NCBI RefSeq assembly: GCF_029784155.1
Contig: NC_073692.1
Span: forward strand, 373,554,813-373,618,812
Source: Uranotaenia lowii
Lineage: Eukaryota > Arthropoda > Insecta > Diptera > Culicidae
Direction: 5' to 3'
DNA: 64,000 nt
A model generated the notes under the pieces. That model saw nothing but the letters and a program-made list of their open reading frames with translations, had not been told where the DNA came from and did not search any database. Positions 45,798 through 57,338 of this stretch are shown here, one piece after another. A program made the position numbers and the translations under genes. The number at the start of each line of letters is the position of its first letter. The first letter of the stretch is position 1.

Positions 45798-45965
45798 CTT
45801 GGAGCACTATTCACTTCTTCAACTTCTTAGTTTACCGTTTTCACAAACACTAACTTTGATGGAAGTTTAAAAACTTTACACTTAACGGAACACTTGCTGT
45901 TGTAAATCAAAAGGTCATAAATCACTAACCGTTGTCGTTGAGGTACCGTTGAGATTTTTAATACA
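45798..45965 (-). promoter_or_regulatory. Putative 5' UTR and core promoter of the lipocalin gene
   Basis: Upstream of the ATG on the minus strand, GTATTAAAAATCT (45952-45964) could be a weak TATA element. About 30 bases downstream lies CAACGACAACGGTTAGTG, a plausible start region, giving a 5' UTR of about 130 bases. This is inference; no cDNA evidence is available. Confidence 0.3.
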
Positions 45966-46842
45966 ACGTCTCAGTCAGAAAACAACCGTGTCAACAAACG
46001 CTCGGTCACACCCGGCTCAGCTGAGGGCACAACTTTGATTGAATTCTTCTGAAGCTGGCTGATCTCTCGAGTCTCCTCAAGTCTCGGGTCCCCATTGAAT
46101 CACTATCTTCGCATTTGCCGTCATCAATGAGCGCTCTTCTGAATGGCTGAGCCGTTTGCTGATAACGCTTTATGTAAACACCGTGTGCTCTTTAGTTATT
46201 GTTGTTGTTGTTGTTGCTTTATGAGCATTCGAGATTATGATTAGTGGATGATGCTGGGAGTCTGACTGATCATCATGAGTAATGTTGTTGATTGTTGATG
46301 GTTGGGGGGAGCGAAAAAAGGAAATAAAAACACGGAAAGATGCCGTCACGCCACGAGAGATGAAAGCGCGTTCTATAGATGAAAGCTTCTTGCTACACGG
46401 TGGATGCAAACAAGTTTCTGACTAATCTTAATCAGCTTGCAACGACGACGACGACAATCAGGAAAGAGCTTCTTGACCGATATGAAAACATTATGTGCTG
46501 GAATCTCCTAAAGGTCTTCATGGCTTATAAGAAGATTATCCTCGATTAGCTTGTTTTGGTTTTACCTTCCCTCAAGAAATGGATGGGAATTCCAAATGAT
46601 TCATCGTGCAGATTGATTTGATGCAACGAAAAATAGTTGGTATTTATATTTTTTTGGTATAAGCCCTCTACTGAATCCGTTGATAAAAAAAAATGTTAAC
46701 GGAAATAGCTTTGTTGACCTCTAACTAAGAATTGATGGAATAAATAAACTGTTTTCATAAAGTTTTAATTGTTGAAAAAGTGTAAGAAATGAGATAACCA
46801 TAATAATAAAATATTATTATGGTTATGGGAATAGATAAAATT
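45966..46842. other. Upstream region of the lipocalin gene
   Basis: Less AT-rich than most of the window, with a GTT run at 46199-46216 and ACGACGACG near 46445-46453. No gene is recognised. It probably holds 5' regulatory DNA. Confidence 0.35.
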
Positions 46843-47465
46843 GCAAAATTTCAGCTCAATCGGACTTGATTTAGGGGTACCTCAAAACGCTCAAAGTTTC
46901 GTTTTTTTTTATCCTTCAAAGTTACCAGAGGGGAGACCAAAGGAAATCGGAAAATCGAAAATTTAATTTTGATGCCAAATGTCTTAAAAATACATAAACC
47001 ATCGAAATCTGAGGCTAACACAAAATATTTTTTTTTCGTCAAGATAGCCGAAAAAATAAAAAAAAAATACTGAAGTAGGAGCCAAAGGGAATTCGGAGAA
47101 GTCGAAATTTTAATTTTAGTTCCAAATGGCTCAGAAATGCATGAAACGTTCAGATCTGGTTTTATCTCGGAAAAAAAATTGGCCAAAAATCGGCATTTTT
47201 GGACTTAGTCGGCGGTTTTTCGTGAAAAAGATGGTTTTTCGGAAGACGACCAAGTCTCGGACAATCAATATTTGGCATAAAATGTCTTGAATTTTTAAAT
47301 TTTTAAATCGATTTTTGTCAAAAAAAAACTTTATCTAAATATCACCGATTTCTCCGATTCCCTTTGGTCCCCCTTTTGGGGATTTTTGAGGATAGAAAAA
47401 ACCCGAAATTTTGAGTGCTTTGAGGCACCCCTAATTCATGTCCGTTTGAGCTTAAATTTTACACA
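46843..47465. mobile_element. Foldback element with internal tandem copy
   Basis: The left arm (TTTCAGCTCAATCGGACTTG, then TTAGGGGTACCTCAAAACG) is matched inverted by the right arm (TGAGGCACCCCTAATTCATG, then TCCGTTTGAGCTTAAATTTT). Inside, a ~130-base segment is repeated directly (TCGAAAATTTAATTTTGATG at ~46955; TCGAAATTTTAATTTTAGTT at ~47102). No ORF with motifs is present and no target duplication was found. Confidence 0.7.
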
Positions 47466-48806
47466 GGTCAGTTTCACATTAAAATTAGAGGCGACCACGA
47501 CCTTGTTAATAAACAGAAAGATTCAATAAATTTCAAATCAGCATACAACTCCATTTTACCAAAGATCAAGAGGCTGACAGATCAATGAAAACATAACACT
47601 AAAAGCAAACAACAGCCAGCGAATAATAATACGACGATCGCCAGATAAAGTGAGATAATTTGTTCTTGTAAAATGGAAAACTATACAATTAATAAATTTA
47701 ATTTATAGGTCCACAGAGGAGGAGCAAAACGCCAGAAGTAGCTGGAAACGTTTGGACCATAAAATTACTTGCCAGAATTTTCTTTTAATTCTCGCCGAAA
47801 AAAAAAATGAAAAAAAAAACAAATAAAGCAAACCCAGTCATCGATTCACATATTCTTGTCAGCGTGTCTAAGTCTCTGAATCTCGGAAATGCGCTTCGTA
47901 AGAATCGTAAAATTACGTCCACAGCGCAGTCTGTAGGACATGGTCGTGATTTTAGAATTCTTAAACTTTTGAAATTGTTAAAGTCAATTACCTATTACTC
48001 AACAAAAACCAAGAAAAAAAAACTTAAAAAAAATTTTTTCGTCAAAACTTATCAGCACATTTTTCAAAATTTTTCGGGGTTTGGTGACTTATTTTTACCT
48101 ATGATTTTTTCTCTAACAACACACGAATAAAAACTATTAATCAAATTATGTTTGTAACTACATGATTATTCATTTAAAAGTACTCATTAATAGTTTTCGT
48201 ATGAAATTGTAACTTAAGAGAAGACATGAATGCCACAAGGATGATAAAATGTCATTAATAAAACCTTAAAAAAGTAACTTTAGAAAAGTGGTCCTTAGCC
48301 TAAAGATTGAGCTAAATTTTTTTAAATGAAACATCTAGAAACAAAATATGAAATTTGCTTTCGTCGAAGGTTAAAATTTTTGGATTTCCAAGATTCTTAC
48401 CTTTGATGAAAATTAATAAAATTTTACAAAAAAAAATAGTGAGAGATAAAAAAATTTTGATTTTAGTTTGAAATTTGGCTTTAAAAAAGCTGCAATATTA
48501 ATAATGTGCAGATATTTAAGGTGAAGATCAGGTACATGTTTCTTAAAATATTTTTCATAAAGAATCAACTCCATACTAATAAAATCTGTGGGTGATTTTT
48601 TTAAAATATAATTTGGGATATTTTACATGAATCCAAACTAAGAATATAATCTCAAATTCTACTTTAAATGTGTGATTTTCAGCTGAATTCTATGTACAAA
48701 CTTATTCTGAATAAAAACTTCGAAATCTGGAAATTGAATTTACAAGCAAATTTTTGAGTTTATGTTCTCTTGAATTTCTCAACAATTTTATGTTGATTGA
48801 AAAACC
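47466..48806. other. AT-rich, nothing recognised
   Basis: The ORF at 47807-48130 is lysine- and asparagine-rich low-complexity translation of AT-rich DNA. No features are seen. Confidence 0.45.
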
Positions 48807-48919
48807 TTCTAAACCTGAATTCAAAATTGAACTTTGAATCTATTTCTAAACCTGAATTCAAATTTTTCTATTCTAAACCTGAATTCAAAATTGAACTTTG
48901 AATCTATTTCAAAATTTTC
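48807..48919. repeat. 64-bp tandem duplication
   Basis: A 64-base unit beginning TTCTAAACCTGAATTCAAAA is repeated about 1.7 times (48807-48870, 48871-48919) with almost no differences. Within the unit, TCTAAACCTGAATTCAAA itself appears twice. Confidence 0.85.
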
Positions 48920-49440
48920 ATGCGATTTCCGAAATGTAATTCCAGATCAGAATTTCATGAGCCAAATTTTAGAGCCCTTATTCATGAATCTATTATTTAA
49001 ATTCTGTAGAGCTGGTTTAAATTTTAATTCATTATTTCAATTATTTATTTTTAATCTATTTTGTTAATCTGATTTAAAATGTGAATTTCGAATGGTGAAT
49101 CAGAATATGGTTTTCAATTTCGGATCGCCACTTGGAAGCTTTAAATGTTTAAATTTTGTGTTAGAATAAAGTTTTAGAACTTCGAATTTGAAAATTAAAC
49201 AAATTTCTTCTTTTTTCATATTCGGAAAACTATTATCGAAATTTTTAAAATGAATTTGATTTTCGAAAAACATGATTCAAATTTGATTTCAAATGCAAAA
49301 CCGAATTTTAACAAGGGGTTATAAGCAGCTTTCCATTCCCAATTTGTAATGATTATTCCAACTCAAAATCAAGAATCCTTAACTTTATACAAAATCAGAA
49401 ATACGAAAATATGTCGAAATACAATTTTATTTATAGAAAT
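48920..49440. other. AT-rich, nothing recognised
   Basis: No ORF, RNA or repeat boundary is seen. Confidence 0.45.
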
Positions 49441-49454
49441 ATGGAACCAGAACC

Positions 49455-49575
49455 AAATTGCCCGGTTTTAACCGGATTGGCCCGGATATTTGATATAAAA
49501 TTAGGGAAAAGTCCGGTCCAAAGCGGTTGCCAAGATTTCATTGGAAAAGGCCGGATTTTGCCCGGGTTTGTTCTC
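49455..49575. repeat. CCCGGATATTT dispersed repeat, copy 2
   Basis: GCCCGGATATTTGATATAAA, a GGTCCAAAGCGGTTGCC stretch and GGCCGGATTTTGCCCGGG match the copy at 25980. Both are followed by a stretch ending in GCACCCAAAA or GCATCCAAAA, so the shared unit is longer than the CCGG core (~180 bases). Confidence 0.65.
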
Positions 49576-50550
49576 ATTCTCATTCTTAAATCAAACTAAA
49601 AAAACAAATTGTGTTGTTATTTTTTTATTTACGCACCCAAAATTTTTGCAAATTTTCCCAAAATGATAATTTTTTAAAGTTTGTTTTTCTAGATTTTTGT
49701 AGGAAACTGTAGCAGAATTTTGAACTTAAAATGGGTTTTTGAGGTTTTTGTATTTGTGTTAAGTTCAGATAGTTACTCTTGAATATCTTTGCTCTATTAT
49801 CATAATTTGGTTATGAATTGAAAATTTTGATTGCAGAGTAGAATACTTCGCTTGCTTTTTGGACCCTCATAGGGGGGTTTAACCCCAAACCCCCCCCGGT
49901 CCTACGGCCATGCATTCCATTAATTTCAAATAACGTGAAGTTACAACGGTCTTCCGTCCATTTAAAGGTCTTCCAATTTTTCAACTCCACTGTCCTTATC
50001 TTCAAGTTCTGCATTTCATTTTAATTAACTTTCATGATAGTTTTGTATTTGATTTATTTTGCCAAGAGACTTGGAATTTGAAGTCGTGTAGGGTTTCTCA
50101 ACATTTGCATTTTTATTTCAAAACATCTCGAAATTCGCCCGTTTCCAACCAAAACAATCGAAATTTCATTGGTTTTCATTTTCAGTTTTTCGTAACATTT
50201 AACTTGGATTTGAATAGAGCACCCTGGGAAACTTTTGCATTGGATTTTTGTAAAATAATTTGAATATGATAATGGAAATCACCGTTTGTTTGTTCTATTA
50301 AGTTTGTATTTTTTTAAATTAACTATAGATAAAAAACAATTAACCCATAACAGCGTTACGTAGCAACGTTTGCAAAACAATTTTCTGGTATATTGAATGT
50401 ATTTTTTTTTTAAACGAACACTCACATAGAGGATCTCAGTGAAACTTCATGTTAATTTGAAGAGATCTAAATTCTATTTAAGACTAAAGCTTTTCAAGGA
50501 TAAAAAGGCTAGCATCTTACAAATGCTAACACTACCAACCCACAGAAAGA
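49576..50550. other. Unassigned AT-rich DNA
   Basis: A short C-run lies near 49891. The ORFs are without motifs. Confidence 0.4.
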
Positions 50551-50559
50551 GTACTATGT

Positions 50560-50645
50560 ATGCTGCTGTGACCGAGACTCGATCTCATGACCTCTGGCTT
50601 AAAAGACTTGAACGCGGAGGATTCCAGGCCACGGTCGGCGGCTAA
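50560..50645 (-). mobile_element. tRNA-headed SINE-like unit
   Basis: On the minus strand, TAGCCGCCGACCGTGG lies at the A-box place (50630-50644), and GAGATCGAGTCTCGGT, B-box-like, at 50572-50587. The two are ~55 bases apart with a Ser/Leu-type long arm possible between. Acceptor pairing is not convincing. I call it SINE-derived rather than a tRNA gene. Confidence 0.45.
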
Positions 50646-50649
50646 ACTG

Positions 50650-51419
50650 TACGGTTCTTTGCGCACATTGATAACAAATATACTTCTAAATTCATAATTA
50701 ATTCGCTGCAATTTGGAATCAAAAGTATTTTTATTTGAGTAATAGTTATCAAGACATAAGCTATAGAAATCGTGAAGTAACAACGCGCCACTTTTTCCAC
50801 TTTTCTGATTTTTTTTTCAAAACCGTACTTATCTGTTTTTCTATTCGATCCAACTTTATGAATATTTCAGGAAAGTATAAGTTAATTACAACCAACAAAT
50901 TGCTGTTTTTGTTATTTTTGAAAATTCCATTTCAATTTATTTTAGAGTGATTTAGATTCGTGACGTAACAACTCAGCAGTTTTTTTCTAAATTACTCGAA
51001 ATAAACCAAAGTATAATTTTAAAAATTATTACATGTTTTACTTGAAAAAAAAAATGCTTAGAAACTTAACAAATGATGTAATTTGGTGATAAAATTGATC
51101 CATTTATTCCCAAAAAAATTAGTGTATTGAATTCAAAAAGGCCCATGTGAGCAAATATGCAACACTGCGCACATCAATTTTATTAGAAAGTTATTTGTGC
51201 GAATTTGTGAGTATCATTTAAAAAACCAATACTAGAAAACACTTATTCGTTAAAGCGTTTAAATTTGTTTCCGAATCTTTTTAATATTTAATTGCCAAGA
51301 AACGGAAAAAAGTGATAGTTTCAAAAACCTTTGATCAATTAAAACATTGTTAACCAGAAAAAAAAATCGGTTGATGAAGGTTAAAATTATTGATGAAATC
51401 TGTTTTTTTATTCATCCCG
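50650..51419. other. AT-rich, nothing recognised
   Basis: No supported feature. Confidence 0.4.
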
Positions 51420-51549
51420 TACAAAATCTACATAATTCCATACAAAGTTTAGGATTGTTGCGCGACCCCTATCCGTAGTATGATCAGGTCCAAAATTTTG
51501 TGTGGAGCCTTGTGCAAGTACATATGTTAATATGTTCAATTATGAGATT

Positions 51550-52660
51550 AAGTAAAATGGCTCTTTTGAGGGTTATTTTTGTGAGTTATTTTTGTGAGTT
51601 AGCTTTGGATTTTCTAGTAACATTTTCAATAAAGGCCTTTTTTTCAAAATAATTTTAGAAGAAATTATAAAATGTCAATCTATAAAGTTTATCATGTTCG
51701 AAGATTTTTTGAATCTTATTGCATTTTTTTCATGGATACTTATTTTCTTTGGACATAATGTCAGCAAGTAGTAGAAGCTATTTACGGGTTTTTTTCATTC
51801 TAATACTTATAAATATATGAAGAACTTTATCTTTTTGCAAGATTTTTATTCAAATCACAGATAACCACCTGCATTATGACTCAAAAAGATTATTTGAAAA
51901 TCGATGAGGATTTGATTTCTATTTAAGTTTCTCGAATCAAGTGTTCAACAAGCGCAATTTTTATGTTTTTACTAGAAACGTTTTGAAACGACTGCGTTTA
52001 GTCATTTCGTTTATTAATTTCGTAAAAAAATTGATAATTGAATGAGAATTGTTAATTGAATGATAATTGTAATGAATTCATTTATTGAAGCGCATTGTTA
52101 TGTAAAATTCGTACTGAAGTAATACTATAATAGTTTTGAAGATCGTTTTCGAAAAAAAGCAAATCAATTTTCGTGACGTCACAACGCATTCTTTACCCGC
52201 GTGCAACTCACAACCTTCTGAACCGATTTTCATTCTGGAAATTGTAGGTATTGAATTTGCTCAAAAAGTTTGAAGTGACCCCTAATTTCGACAAAATGTG
52301 ACTTTTAAAGAAACCCTGAATTGAAAATCAGTAGAATTTTCGTGACATCACAACGCTTAAAAATAGATAATTTACCACCGATTCTAGAGCGTAAACTTGC
52401 AGTAATTTCTATTATCTCATATCATGCTTAAAACAGCTTAAGATATGGCTCTGATGTTGAACATTTGAAACAATTTTTTTTTGACATAGCTTGCCAAAGT
52501 TATGTTCCAGATAAAAAATAATTGTTAAAATCAATTTATTTTCATGCAAAAAATTTTAAACTTCAACGATAACATACTCAATTTAAAAAAAAATTACCTT
52601 TTATTGGTTTTCAATTATTTTTAAATAATGAAAAATAAAAATCGGTTCTCCAGTTGAGTG
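51550..52660 (-). repeat. Long inverted repeat R2 (partner 26100-27050)
   Basis: A reverse-complement copy of R1 with the same order of landmarks read backwards, ending AAAAATCGGTTCTCCAGTTG at 52638-52657. The internal GTGACGTCACAACGCATTC (52173-52191) contains a GTGACGTCAC palindrome (CRE-like) that is only half kept in R1. The neighbouring 51430-51510 segment matches R1's neighbour in direct, not inverted, orientation. Confidence 0.75.
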
Positions 52661-52969
52661 GTTTCTGGAATGGGTCAAATTGTATAGTTAGGACAAAAAA
52701 GGTTTATATTCGAGTTAATTGCTTTTTAACGAGATATGATAATTTTACAGCACTTGTACATGACAAAGAGTTGCTTATTATTAAAAATAACATATACCCA
52801 TTGGAATGAACAAAAAAAAAACAGCGTAAACCCAAATAGAAAGATTTTAATGATTTTTAATTTCTGCTTGTTGATATTCGGAGCAATTTTGTGAAAAAAA
52901 TTATTCAAGTATGTATTATTTTTCTTTCACATTTTCATTTTCGCAAGTGAGTGATTTCGCAATTGATAA

Positions 52970-53060
52970 GGCCTTCCAAAGCCACTCAAAATTCAAACTG
53001 GTTCCCAACGCTCGCTTGAAATCTTTCCACGGTTGAGACCACTTTACAAACCGGTGATAT
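52970..53060. repeat. Repeat shared with 22800-22910
   Basis: GCCTTCCAAAGCCACTCAAA, CAACGCTCGCTTGAAA and GTTGAGACCACTTTACAAAC parallel 22805-22895 in the same orientation. Confidence 0.6.
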
Positions 53061-53970
53061 ATAGAAAACAAATATCAACATTCAATCAAACAATGTGTTT
53101 TTAAAAGCACAGGCTAAGTTTCAAATAGCGTACAAAATAAGAAACATACAGGTTTTTCGAATCCTTGGATGTTTTTAGGTCATTAGGCCAGGAAAAAAAA
53201 TCTAATATTGTGATTTTGAAAAAAACCTTAATGTGGCCAAGGTTGCCTAAAACCAATTCTGTATTTTTGACAAAAAATTCTCTTATTTTGCGATTTGAAC
53301 CTAAAATTTTGTTACTGTTTTCTGTGACGCTACTTCTATGAAGTTCATTGAAAAAATCAAGTGGAACATCAAAGAATTGGAAACTAGTTACAGTTTTAAT
53401 AGAGAAGAAAATGAATTTACATTACCTTGTTTTCATATTTTAATGAATTTGAGACAGAAATAGAAAGTTGAGAGTGACATCAAATATTATAACTTTGAAA
53501 ATCTGTGAATTTTGTGAAAATTTTGTGACACGAATTCTGTGAGGAAATTTTCCTTACTATTCGGTGATAATACAGATTTTTCTGTGATTTTGGCAACCTC
53601 GCTACTTTAAATTTGGCCACCCATGCTTTACTGCATGGACTATGAATCCGTTGCAGCAAATTATGCCAACAAATATAAAATAGTTGGAGTGTGAGAAATT
53701 TAGAATAAGATTAACTCGAGTTATATAAATATTCACCTGAATGTTATCATATATTGACAAACGAATATAAAGGCGATTGAGGTCCTCCAGCTACATATCT
53801 GTTATAAAGACTTTACGGATGATCTTCAGGTTGTCAATCAAATGAATCCCTTAACAGAATCCGCGACAGATTGCATCAGATGCACCATTTTGTTGCTGGA
53901 TTCATGAATCATGATACTTGTGGACGAAAACAAACATGACTACGGTCACTTCAATTAGGATTATCAAATT
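53061..53970. other. Unassigned; possible decayed coding toward the right end
   Basis: 53800-53910 reads in one frame as DDLQVVNQMNPLTESATD before a stop. With the acidic stretch that follows, it might be a remnant of a transposase or other protein, but the family is unknown. Confidence 0.3.
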
Positions 53971-53975
53971 CTTCC

Positions 53976-54080
53976 CTAAACGAGACGGTATCCTTCGATG
54001 ATGAAACTGATGATGATTCTGATGAAGGCAATAATGCAAAGATTAAGGCCGAGGATGAGATGCTGTTTGATGTCTGTTGA
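53976..54080 (+). pseudogene. Acidic protein fragment, unknown family
   Basis: 34 codons to a TGA at 54078-54080. It contains SFDDETDDDSDEGNN followed by AKIKAEDEMLFDVC. Acidic tails of this kind end many transposase and transcription-factor proteins, so it could be the 3' end of a lost coding element. No start or upstream frame continuity is visible. Confidence 0.3.
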
Positions 54081-55615
54081 CGGAATTATTCCATTCCCCA
54101 AGACAGTATAGGTATTCTTCTTCACTTGGCTGAGATGCACCGAGCTCGCGCTCTATGGTTGTTCATATGTCACTTGTTACGGATTCCATCCCTCACACAA
54201 GGGACATAAAATTGATGACAATCCCCAGACGGTCCTGAACTGATTCAATCCAATCCAGTCCAATCCACAGAGACGGCTGTCTACACTAAAGCGATACACT
54301 TAAGCAATAACACACGTTAAATTGGACACGTTTCCCATCAAAATCGGGATGGGTTGGACAGTAAGTAAAACTGACCGGTCTGACTGACACACAGGCACAC
54401 AAACTCAGAACAACAATCCGAAACCTTCCGACGGTCAACGAGAACTGACCGGCCGGGTTCGGGCAAAGCGAAGGTTGTTTTCTTTGAACCCCCACTCATC
54501 AGAAACCTTCTAATCACACCGTTCGACAAAATTTTTGAGAACAACTATGAGCTACTAATCCGAAAGCCAGTGTTTAGGAATCCAAATTTCTAATATCGAA
54601 GGCCAGGATTTTAAAAACTCGAATTCAAAGTCCAATTTTCCTAATGTTTTTGAGATTCAAGGTTCAAATTGTCAACAATTTTCGATAAGACCCTTTATGT
54701 TTGATTTCAAATTAAAATTGTTCAAAAATATACCCAACAATTATGTCAGACAGTGTCATTGTGACAGAACACTGACTGTTGTGGACACTCACTGACCTTT
54801 CGATGATCGACGGTGCTCTTGAACCCCTGCCAAGCTGATTCAGTTACGGGTTCTCCACACCTATCTTTGATTTAGTTATAAACTCGCGCGGTCGTTCGGG
54901 CTGTCCCTCTAGTTTTGCTTGGACGCCATAACTCGTCGTACGTAACTCGGAGGGATACTTTTTGTTTGGGTTGATGAAATTCAATATCCTCAGACGGTGG
55001 CGCTTCGTTCGATGTAACGTTACGATACATCAGCCTTTGGTAGTAAAAAAGAGGTTGACTCATAAAATTGAAGCGCCGTTTTCATTGTCTTTTTTATTTA
55101 GTACATTAATCATAACAAAGAACTGCTTTGACTTCATCAATGTATTTTTGTATAAAGTTGCTGCTTATTCTTCTGTGTAGTAAATTAAAAAAAAAATCTT
55201 TATTATATGATTTTTTAACTTAATCTAAGTTATCAATCTCTTCATGAACCATGTTGCCATACAATTCAAGTTTCATATCACCAATTAACTTCTGTTCATC
55301 ACCTAGTTGGTCAAATGTTTTATTTGAAAATAAACATCGTGTAGTGCATGACGCATAAGTCCTTCGGCTCAATCGAAGCGCAACAAACTACCTTAATAAA
55401 AACCACATTATCGTGATGTGAATCATACCCCGTATACTTACAGCGCCTAAGGAAACGAACGTTTTGTCCTAATGAACAGTTTCCGCCAAGTGTAAATTGA
55501 ACAAATATGCAAAACAATACATTCTACCTATACCTATACGGCTTTATCAGCGACCAGCTCACGTTGGCTATCGGATAGGGCCCTTAAAGAAGAACCCGAT
55601 GAGAAATCCAACTCA
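54081..55615. other. Unassigned 1.5 kb with even composition
   Basis: Two overlapping ~68-aa minus ORFs (54286-54544) and a 63-aa minus ORF (54872-55063, containing DIEFHQPKQKVSLRVTYDEL) are present. None has a recognised domain. 54745-54790 has mixed direct and inverted CAGTGTC / GACAGAACACTG words that might belong to an LTR edge, but no second copy is present to test this. Confidence 0.3.
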
Positions 55616-55620
55616 ATGGA

Positions 55621-55815
55621 CAGTAGACTGAGTCGATTTTGGGTCATTTTTTAATTTCTCAAACCCTGAGTTCTCAAAAGCTTCGTCTTGGTTCGAAACA
55701 CATCCATGATTTTTTGTAGAATTTTTGAGAAAAGTTTACATGAGTAAACTTGAACTTTTAGGTTTGCATTGGAAAATTGAATATTTTGTATTGAAAAATT
55801 GAAAACATGATTTTT
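55621..55815 (-). repeat. Left arm of a TAGACTGAG-family MITE
   Basis: AGTAGACTGAGTCGATTTTG and the following ~160 bases match the arm and inner part of the MITE at 31506-32025. The copy stops where a SINE starts (55823), so it was cut or interrupted there. Confidence 0.7.
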
Positions 55816-55822
55816 GTGTAGC

Positions 55823-56157
55823 GCTGATGTGGTCTAGTGGACAGGCTGGCGAGAGTCTGGTAACCCAGGCGTACTGGGTTCGATTCCCGGTATCGGCTAG
55901 AAAAACTTTTGGGTTCGAATCCCATAAGTTGCCGACAGGTAAGATGTGTTTCATTGTATAAATAATTATATATTTCAGAGGGAATGCATTTGGGGTAAAT
56001 CTGAAGAGACTAGTGCAAGCGGAGTGGATTGCCAACCATTGTAGGTCTCTGAAGGTTGGATGCCTTCTCTCGACGAACCATCGGCCGTGGAAGCCTGAGA
56101 AGCAATTCGAAGGCCAAGCCATAGGCTGGACCTGGCTACCGATGAGGGACTCATACA
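55823..56157 (+). mobile_element. Composite tRNA-like SINE with two B boxes
   Basis: The tRNA-like head is at 55823-55897. The 7-bp acceptor stem GCTGATG / TATCGGC pairs fully (with wobbles), the D stem GTCT/AGGC pairs, the A box is TGGTCTAGTGG (55830-55840), and the T arm CTGGG-TTCGATT-CCCGG holds a perfect B box (55877-55887). The anticodon arm does not fold, so it is not a working tRNA. A second B box, GGTTCGAATCC (55912-55922), follows 25 bases later, recalling composite SINEs such as Twin of Culex (from family knowledge). The body, to about 56157, is GC-richer and abuts a Tc1-like element. Confidence 0.7.
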
Positions 56158-57338
56158 TACAGTGTCGGACAATTGAATAGGACCGCTCTAATGCAAATTA
56201 TTCAAATCACCTACTGTCAATTCAAATATAATAATATGCGACACCTAGCGGTGAGCACTTATTGTAGTATGCCAACTTTGTATACTGCACGTTTGTTGCA
56301 ATCAAAGCAACCCGTTTGTTCTACTCGACCAGAAAGCTGTCAGAGGGTGACAAAAGTCGCGTCATAAAATAAGACCAGCTCATCGGTTCGGCTGTTCGGC
56401 ATTTTCAGCGCTCTAGATTTGAAGAAAAGGTGTTGTTTGTCCATTTTCGTGTCCTGGTAAGTATTTTCCATAAAATTAATCATGTAAATCATGAAAACAA
56501 ACAAAAAATAAAGATTTCCTTCCTTCTTCTCTGTTTTCCGCGAAAAAGCGATGGGTCGGGCACAGCACTGCACGGAGGTCCAGCGAGCGATCATCCGGAA
56601 TTTGTACAAGGCTGGCAAAAGCCAACGCGAGATTGCCGACTACTTAGGAAGGTCGAAGACTTTCGTTTTCAACGCGCTTCACAGCACCGGCAAACGGGAA
56701 CTGACTGGCCGCCCCCACAAAACGACGCCGAAGGACGATTCGGCAATCAAGCGGGCCTCGCAAAAGGACCCTTTCAAAAGCGTCCAAGCAGATCAGAGAC
56801 GAGCTGAACTCATCTGTGAGTTCCCGGACGGTTCAGCGACGGTTGGCGGAGAAGGGACTAGGAGGAAAAAGTCCCCGGAAGGTGCCAATGCTGACGCCGA
56901 AGCACTTGAAGGCGCGACTGAAGTATGCGAAGGACCACTTCGATTGGGTCGGTCCGGAAAAGGGGAAACTATGGGGAAATGTGCTGTGGTCGGATGAGAC
57001 CAAAGTGAACCTCATCGGCTCGGACGGAAAGATTTGGGTCCATCGGCTGTGAGTATATGCCCCAGTATACAAATAAAACATTCAAACATAGAGGAGGTAG
57101 CATCATGGTGTGGGGGTGCTTTTCTTGGTACGGGGTGGGTCCCTTGTACTACATCGACCGGATTATGGACCAGCATCTCTACGCCCAGATACTTCGGGAA
57201 GTAATGCTGCCACACGCCGAGTGGGAGATGCCCCTAAAGTGGCAGTTACAGCAGGACAACGACCCCAAACATACCGCTAAAACGGTTGAAAAGTGGTTCC
57301 AGGATAATAAGGTAGACATTTTGAAGTGGCCAGCATAG
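56158..57338 (+). mobile_element. Tc1-like transposon, 3' truncated
   Basis: A TA (56158-56159) is followed by the terminus CAGTGTCGGACAATTGAATA. A ~390-bp leader precedes the transposase. The element ends abruptly at about 57336 with no inverted right terminus. The coding part is markedly GC-richer than the DNA around it, which suggests a more recent arrival than the AT-rich repeats. Confidence 0.85.
56551..57338 (+). pseudogene. Tc1-like transposase, truncated before its last catalytic residue
   Basis: The ATG at 56551 starts MGRAQHCTEVQRAIIRNLYK, leading into a helix-turn-helix with AGKSQREIADYLGRSKTFVF and a GRPHKTTPKDD linker. The frame slips at about 56780, after which SSRTVQRRLAEKGLGGKSPR and the catalytic VLWSDETKVN (first D, near 56990) are read. 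It slips again at about 57050, after which GGSIMVWGCFS and QQDNDPKHTAKT (second D, near 57255) follow. Reading ends at VDILKWPA, just where family members continue with QSPDLNPIE, so the third acidic residue is missing. It is dead on three counts. A start at 56551 is favoured by the family-typical length of the DNA-binding region. Confidence 0.85.

Noticed and set aside
55823..55897. Functional tRNA gene
   Set aside because: Acceptor, D and T arms pair, but no anticodon stem of 5 bp with a 7-base loop can be drawn.
55736..56158. 140-aa minus ORF over the SINE
   Set aside because: It reads antisense through the SINE body and tRNA-like head. Such ORFs recur as artefacts of repeats.
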